Below, one piece after another: positions 59,549 to 64,000 of a stretch of 64,000 nt of DNA. The DNA lies in contig WNNJ02002840.1 in assembly GCA_012934845.2 (NCBI GenBank), positions 18,336-82,335 of the forward strand, in the 5' to 3' direction. Position 1 is the stretch's first letter. Every line of letters starts with the position of its first letter. The notes below the pieces were generated by a model. It ran no database searches. It was not told where the DNA came from and saw only the letters and a program-made list of their open reading frames with translations. The translations under genes and the position numbers were made by a program. Source of the DNA: Pomphorhynchus laevis. Its lineage: Eukaryota; Acanthocephala; Palaeacanthocephala; Echinorhynchida; Pomphorhynchidae.

Positions 59549-60077
59549 TTAGTAGCAGCACTTAATTGATTTCGGAATATAAACAGCGAATTTTACAAAT
59601 TGGACAAACACTTTGTTGTTAAAAATAAATTCTTAATTCTCAAAGAGAACAATACATTTTTTCGTTGTAAAGATTTTGTTCAAATACCTAGGATGGTGAT
59701 ATTAGTAATTATGATAAATCTAGTCTGAATATATAAAGATATATAAGCATGTCTTAGGTTTACGCTATTTACTAAAGTATATTTTAAAATATTTTCTTGT
59801 TTTTGATACCATTAAAACTACATAGACTTATGTAATTATGTTATGAGATTACGAAGTAATCTCATAACATGATGATACAGTAGCAGTTTCTGCTGCGAAA
59901 TAACATTGTGTGATATAGCTTAATTGGCTGAAATAGATGAAATAATTCATAAATTCATAACAATTCACATTTTTTGCTAAATTTACAGAAAATTTTTACA
60001 AATAGGACAATAACACTTGGCTTTTGTCTGCCTGCAAAGATTTTGCCACTAACACATGTTTCGTTTTATTCACGTAT

Positions 60078-60105
60078 CTGATGATGGTGACATTATTCAC
60101 CGAAA
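60078..60105 (+). ncRNA. Decayed hammerhead-like core
   Basis: CTGATGA (60078-60084), a GGTG/CACC stem with one unpaired T, then GAAA (60102-60105), in the order of a type I hammerhead. No cleavage triplet or closing stem I is seen after it, so it is at most a relic. A still shorter version (CTGATGA, TGGT, GAAAC) is on the minus strand at 59415-59432. Confidence 0.3.
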
Positions 60106-60179
60106 AGAAAGCTTTTTGAATAAATAATTAATTTTCTTGGTTCAGACTAACGGAGGTTTTCCAAAATCCCGAGTTTGAA

Positions 60180-60620
60180 ATAGGGGTCGAAATATAATTA
60201 CGTAGCAGTTCCTTATGATGATCTCAACGAGTATTGTTCCTCGGTAAGGAGAGGCGACATCTAATCGGTCATTTTCTTTAATTCGCACCAGTTAACTTAG
60301 CCTAATAAAAAATATGACACGCATAATCGTGTAGCGTTCCATATTTTTGGAAGAATAGCGGCCAAAACCTGATTAAATAAGTATATTATTATTAATAAGT
60401 ATATTATTAAATAAGTATATTAAATATATTATTTAAACAACCTTCTAATGACCTTTGATGAATTCCTGATAAGTTCCTCTTGATGACCTCCAATTCATAT
60501 TCTGATACATCGTCTAATATTTAATAGTCAATTTATAAAAATTGTCTTTTATTTTAAATTTCAATTTAAAATTTTAACTTTATATAATTATTGATTATTT
60601 ATTTTATTTTTATTTAGGAA
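60180..60620 (+). repeat. Dispersed repeat copies (AGCAGTTCCT/repeat R)
   Basis: Partial copies of the unit at 47712-47890: GTCGAAAT...GTAGCAGTTCCTTATGATGA (60195-60225), GGCCAAAACCTGATTA (60360), and TTCCTCTTGATGACCTCCAATTC leading into repeat R at 60470-60620. Confidence 0.65.
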
Positions 60621-61015
60621 ATCTTATAAAATTATTTATTATTATTTATAATTATTTAATTATCGATTGATTCTATCTCTGCTTAATTTGTGTACAACTT
60701 CTTTAAATTGATAAAAAAAGTAAAAAATATATAAGGACTTAATAAAGATTAAATCCTTATTATATAATCCTTATATTTAATAAGAATTATATAAATAATA
60801 AATTTAATTATTTATATAATTTGTTGTTACACCTGTCCTGGGAAATCATATGGTGTACTCGTAAATAAACACTGTTTTCCTCATGAGGAGGCATTAACAC
60901 CAGGCAGCATCCTATGTATCCTCATCATACCAAGAAATATAACCGAATTATTCTCGCAATATTCAAAGTCGCTACGTATGCCCAGTCATCCTATGTGTGA
61001 CGACAAACTTCAACA

Positions 61016-61057
61016 ACGGTATTCGCGTTTCGCTCTAACGGAGCTCATCGGTACCGT
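61016..61057 (-). ncRNA. Hammerhead ribozyme motif, left arm, two core defects
   Basis: On the minus strand: ACGGTA (stem I), CCGATGA (core, one change from CTGATGA), GCTC/GAGC stem II with a 5-nt loop, intact GAAA, CGCG, then AA where the cleavage triplet TC is expected, then TACCGT, which pairs perfectly with ACGGTA. Stem III would be the 2-bp form known from animal retroelement hammerheads. Confidence 0.65.
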
Positions 61058-61518
61058 AACTACAATAATCATCCATAGGCACTTAACACACGCTTAAACA
61101 ATGATTACAGCTCGAAAAACAGAACTATCCTTAAGCTCTGTCCATGGCAGTGCGTATTGCATTTTAACCATGCATCAGGCACTAAATTCATTTTAATAGA
61201 AATGCTGGTTAACAGTGACATCTTAAAGTGTACAAATATATAAATATAATTTGTTGTTACACCTGCCCTGATATACTCAATGGTGTACTGGTAAATAAAT
61301 CATCATGTTTTCCTCACAAGGTTTTCCTCATTGTTAAGCAGCATTTCTATTAAAAGGAATTTAATGCCTGATGCATGGTTAAACCGTAATACGCACTGCC
61401 ATGCACAGAGCTTATGCTAAATTCCCTCCGATGATACAGATTAAGGGTAGTTCTGTTATTCGAGCTTTCAACACTGTTTAAGCGAGTGTTAAGGTGCCTG
61501 TGAATGATTATTAAAATC

Positions 61519-61560
61519 ACGGTACTGATGAGCTCCGTTAGAGTTAAACGCGTCTGCCGT
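61519..61560 (+). ncRNA. Hammerhead ribozyme motif, right arm, GAAA changed
   Basis: ACGGTA (61519-61524), intact CTGATGA (61525-61531), GCTC with GAGT (one mismatch) around loop CGTTA, TAAA where GAAA is expected (61545-61548), CGCG with intact cleavage triplet GTC (61552-61554), then TGCCGT closing stem I with one G-U pair. The defects differ from those in the left arm, so each arm supports what the other has lost. Confidence 0.7.
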
Positions 61561-61769
61561 TGTTAAAGTTTGTCGTCACACATAGGATGACTGGTCATAC
61601 GTAGCGACTTTGAATATTGCGAGAATAATTCGGTTCTATTTCTTGATCTGATGAGGATATATAGAATGCTGCTTGGTGTTTATGCCTCTTCATGAGGAAA
61701 ACATAGTGATTTATTCATAAGTACACCATTGAGTGTATCAGGGCAGGTGTAACAACAAATTATATATCA

Positions 61770-63490
61770 TTGATTAATATTGATCAAGAATACATTAAAC
61801 AATTTGCTGATTAAATTAATAATGGTGGCAAGAAAGATTTCTCTTTGCTATTTATTTGTTTATTTTTTTATTTATTTATTTATCCAAAATTAAGATTTAA
61901 AGAACGCATTTTATTATGAATTTTCAAAAAATACAGTTGATATAACATATACATTCAATAGCCCTAAATGCAACAAAATGGTTTTTGAGTAAAGTCAAAT
62001 ACTTGGAATGTACTGATTCCTTGTTATTCAATAGAAGTGCATTAAAATAATCATTATCAAAAATAATATAATAGTACGCACTTCTAGATATTTGGAAAAT
62101 GTGTATTGCTATAAAGTGAAAATCAGGGTTTGATCAGTTAAAAGTAATGTAATTTAGTAATAGCTAAACAGCAAGTAATCTGGAAAATTAATCATACATC
62201 ATCAGCTAAGCGCTAATGTAGCAGTTATTCATCATGATTTTGACTTTATTGAGCAGAAGCTTAATGATTACTTTGATAAATATCGAAATTAAAATTTAAA
62301 TGTATCAAACTCGCTATCTACTAATTGTTTCGGTGTTTAATTACAAAGGAATATTTTAATTATCTTATTTTGTAATTATTTTAATTATTTTACAATTTAC
62401 AAATCAGCAATAAATTGAATTGTATTAAAGAAATCCTTAAACTTGATAGCAGATTAATTGTGCGGATTTTTAAATTAATTGGTGATTAAATTATTAATCA
62501 AAATTAAACCAGATTAATCTTTAGCGTGACTTGTAGTTGATGAGGGAATAAATCTAAATTCACATAACTTGATATGGAAAAGAAATACGCGAGTACAAGA
62601 ATTTGTTGTAAGATAATTTAAAAAGGATTTTGTTCGCTCACAAAATTATTCTATACAAATCTGAGATTAATTGTGCTATGTCTACTGTCTCATTTAGTTT
62701 CCCAGTAACTTGAAAATCAGTCGATTAGCATTTATTGATAATATTGGTTTAAAAGCCGTTTTTATGAAAATATATCTTAACATGGTTTAGTGATTTTGGA
62801 AAAGTATAGTTTTTAGATATCTTCTTTAATTTAGATCCCTTTTATGCTTGATATGAGCTGTGAATAATGTGAAGATGGATATTTTTATCATTCCTAACAT
62901 AAGAAAGTTGGGATCAAACAGTTTTAGTCTTTCCTAACATTTTAACAAAACGTTTCGTTGATATTTGTGAAGAAATATCAGAATATCAGTCCAAGTCAAT
63001 CATCATTAAAAATGTCAAATTAGTTATGTTTTAATGGTAATGTCCACAATTAAGTCTCATTTAGTTTCCCAGTAACTAGAAAATCAGTCTAAAATCGTTT
63101 ATATTTTATAACATAAGGATTGTTTACACCATTAAATTGAACGATACATTTTTGTGGAAAATAAAAATAGTAATCCTAACTTCTTTTACTAATTTATATA
63201 ATTTATATTCAATTAAATAATATTTCATTGCCCGATAACTAGAATAGCTGTCAATGGATATTTCCAAAAGTTACTGTTCAAAGCTAAAAATAACAATCAT
63301 TTAATGGCCAAGGTCATTTTGATTACGACACATTTGTTCCGCCAATACATTATATTGCTAAATAGAATAAAAGGTATTCCAAAAGTAAAATACTTTATCT
63401 ATAAAGTCATATATGTTCTCTGTAGAAGAATGTACTCATAAGAAAGTCGTTTACCCAATTTCATAGCACTGGCATTAATAGAGATTGTGC
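61770..63490. other. AT-rich region without identified genes
   Basis: CTCATTTAGTTTCCCAGTAA occurs at 62690 and 63055 (365 bp apart) with a weaker third copy near 63225. A short open stretch (NGQGHFDYDTFVPPIHYIAK region, 63303-63366) looks coding but ends in TAG and has no clear splice site. Confidence 0.5.
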
Positions 63491-63494
63491 TTAG

Positions 63495-63671
63495 CAAAGA
63501 TGGCAGTTTGTAACTGATTTCTCAAGGTGTGGAACCTCTTTGTTTAATAATGAAAGACGGCATCACCAAATTGTTATTTCATATTATGCGGAACAAGAAA
63601 GGGAATTTTACCTAGCACCACTTGCTAATTATAATGGGGAGAATGAAATGATATTAAATTATAATGTCTGA
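63495..63671 (+). CDS. Possible terminal exon of a host gene
   Basis: After an acceptor-like GTGCTTAG (ending 63494) a 58-codon frame reads QRWQFVTDFSRCGTSLFNNE, RRHHQIVISYYAEQEREFYL and NYNGENEMILNYNV to TGA at 63671. Amino-acid makeup and lack of repeats favour real coding sequence. Upstream exons are not identified. Product unknown. Confidence 0.35.
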   Translation, partial: QRWQFVTDFSRCGTSLFNNERRHHQIVISYYAEQEREFYLAPLANYNGENEMILNYNV

Positions 63672-63788
63672 AGTCGGCTATTTACAAAGCAAAAGTAAGA
63701 AAAAGTGTTAGTAATTAAATAACTATTACAAGCTATGAGTTTACCTACATAAAATTTTCTCTTGAGTGAAATGATTCTATATTTCATA

Positions 63789-63840
63789 CAACATACATTA
63801 CACACGGTTCAAACGTTGGCTCTAGCGGTAATGTATGTTG
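63789..63840. repeat. Perfect 13-bp inverted repeat, 26-nt loop
   Basis: CAACATACATTAC and its reverse complement flank a 26-nt, relatively GC-rich loop. Could be a hairpin relic or a tiny non-autonomous element; no target duplication is obvious. Confidence 0.75.
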
Positions 63841-64000
63841 CACTGTCATAAGATTTTCTATAATTTTAAAGCGGTAATTGTATTTCAAGTGATAAATATT
63901 AAACTTCTTTTTTATTGATCTATTTCTGGAAGATTGATTCTTTTCAATAATAAATTGAAAAGAATAGTCAATAGTAAATTGTATTACAAAGTGTCATTTT

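Larger units (their letters stand above)
60818..61768. mobile_element. Foldback element with long inverted arms and hammerhead copies
   Basis: Left arm 60818-61210 (minus sense) and right arm about 61335-61768 (plus sense) are reverse complements, clearly homologous over nearly 400 bp, and meet the flanks as ATAATTTGTTGTTACACC and GGTGTAACAACAAATTATA. A third, short end copy (61246-61320, minus sense) sits between them, so reading the minus strand gives a partial unit then a whole unit in tandem, opposed by an inverted unit. No protein is encoded. The direct-plus-inverted plan resembles PLE terminal repeats; each arm carries a hammerhead-like motif. Confidence 0.85.

Noticed and set aside
61640-61660. 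A second CTGATGA in the foldback right arm
   Set aside because: No GAAA with a pairing stem II follows, and the left arm does not conserve the C-T of the motif.

Overview
The window is AT-rich metazoan nuclear DNA, most likely from an invertebrate. The evidence is two intact, clearly animal-type host genes (THOC7, METTL14), non-LTR retrotransposons (LINEs) with eukaryotic endonuclease and reverse transcriptase (RT) domains, Penelope-like elements (PLEs), an hAT transposon, satellite arrays, and one multi-exon gene end with introns of only 45 and 48 nt. I cannot name the species. Nothing prokaryotic is present.

Layout. 1-4.5 kb: two tandem repeat blocks (178 bp and 186 bp periods), the last three exons of an unrecognised host gene on the minus strand (935-1362), and a 59-codon minus-strand ORF (3799-3978). 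4.5-17 kb: a graveyard of broken LINEs from at least four families (called A, B, C and D here) on both strands, interrupted by a decayed hAT transposon (about 6756-8217) and by a younger LINE-A copy inserted into a LINE-B copy (11630-12828). 17.35-21.82 kb: a nearly complete LINE-A (minus strand, ORF1 plus ORF2) inside a 10-bp target duplication; it landed in the A-box of a tRNA-derived SINE. 22.8-26.2 kb: a PLE with a GIY-YIG endonuclease remnant inside nested inverted repeats. 26.5-30.7 kb: a nearly full-length but broken LINE-B. 30.7-32.35 kb: a second PLE with direct and inverted terminal repeats. 32.85-33.41 kb: THOC7. 34-42 kb: more LINE remnants and an unidentified 294-bp insertion with a perfect 19-bp target duplication. 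42.29-43.55 kb: METTL14. 44-48.2 kb: LINE-A-like and PLE-like RT fragments and a complex inverted-repeat block. 48.4-49.7 and 58.0-59.0 kb: two arrays of one satellite with alternating short and long monomers. 50-54 kb: a candidate small secreted-protein gene with decayed duplicates. 60.8-61.8 kb: a large foldback element whose two arms each carry a mutated copy of what reads as a minimal type I hammerhead ribozyme. The rest is AT-rich sequence with many short perfect hairpins and a few possible host exons.

How it works together. The host genes sit in small islands (THOC7: mRNA export; METTL14: m6A methylation) among nested retroelements. LINE families A and C end in the same 3' hairpin, and one LINE-D copy carries it too, which points to a common tail recognised by the LINE RT. 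The strongest candidate for something new is the hammerhead-bearing foldback element at 60.8-61.8 kb. The inverted/direct terminal-repeat architecture around the two PLEs is related in style. All similarity statements are by eye; no searches were run.
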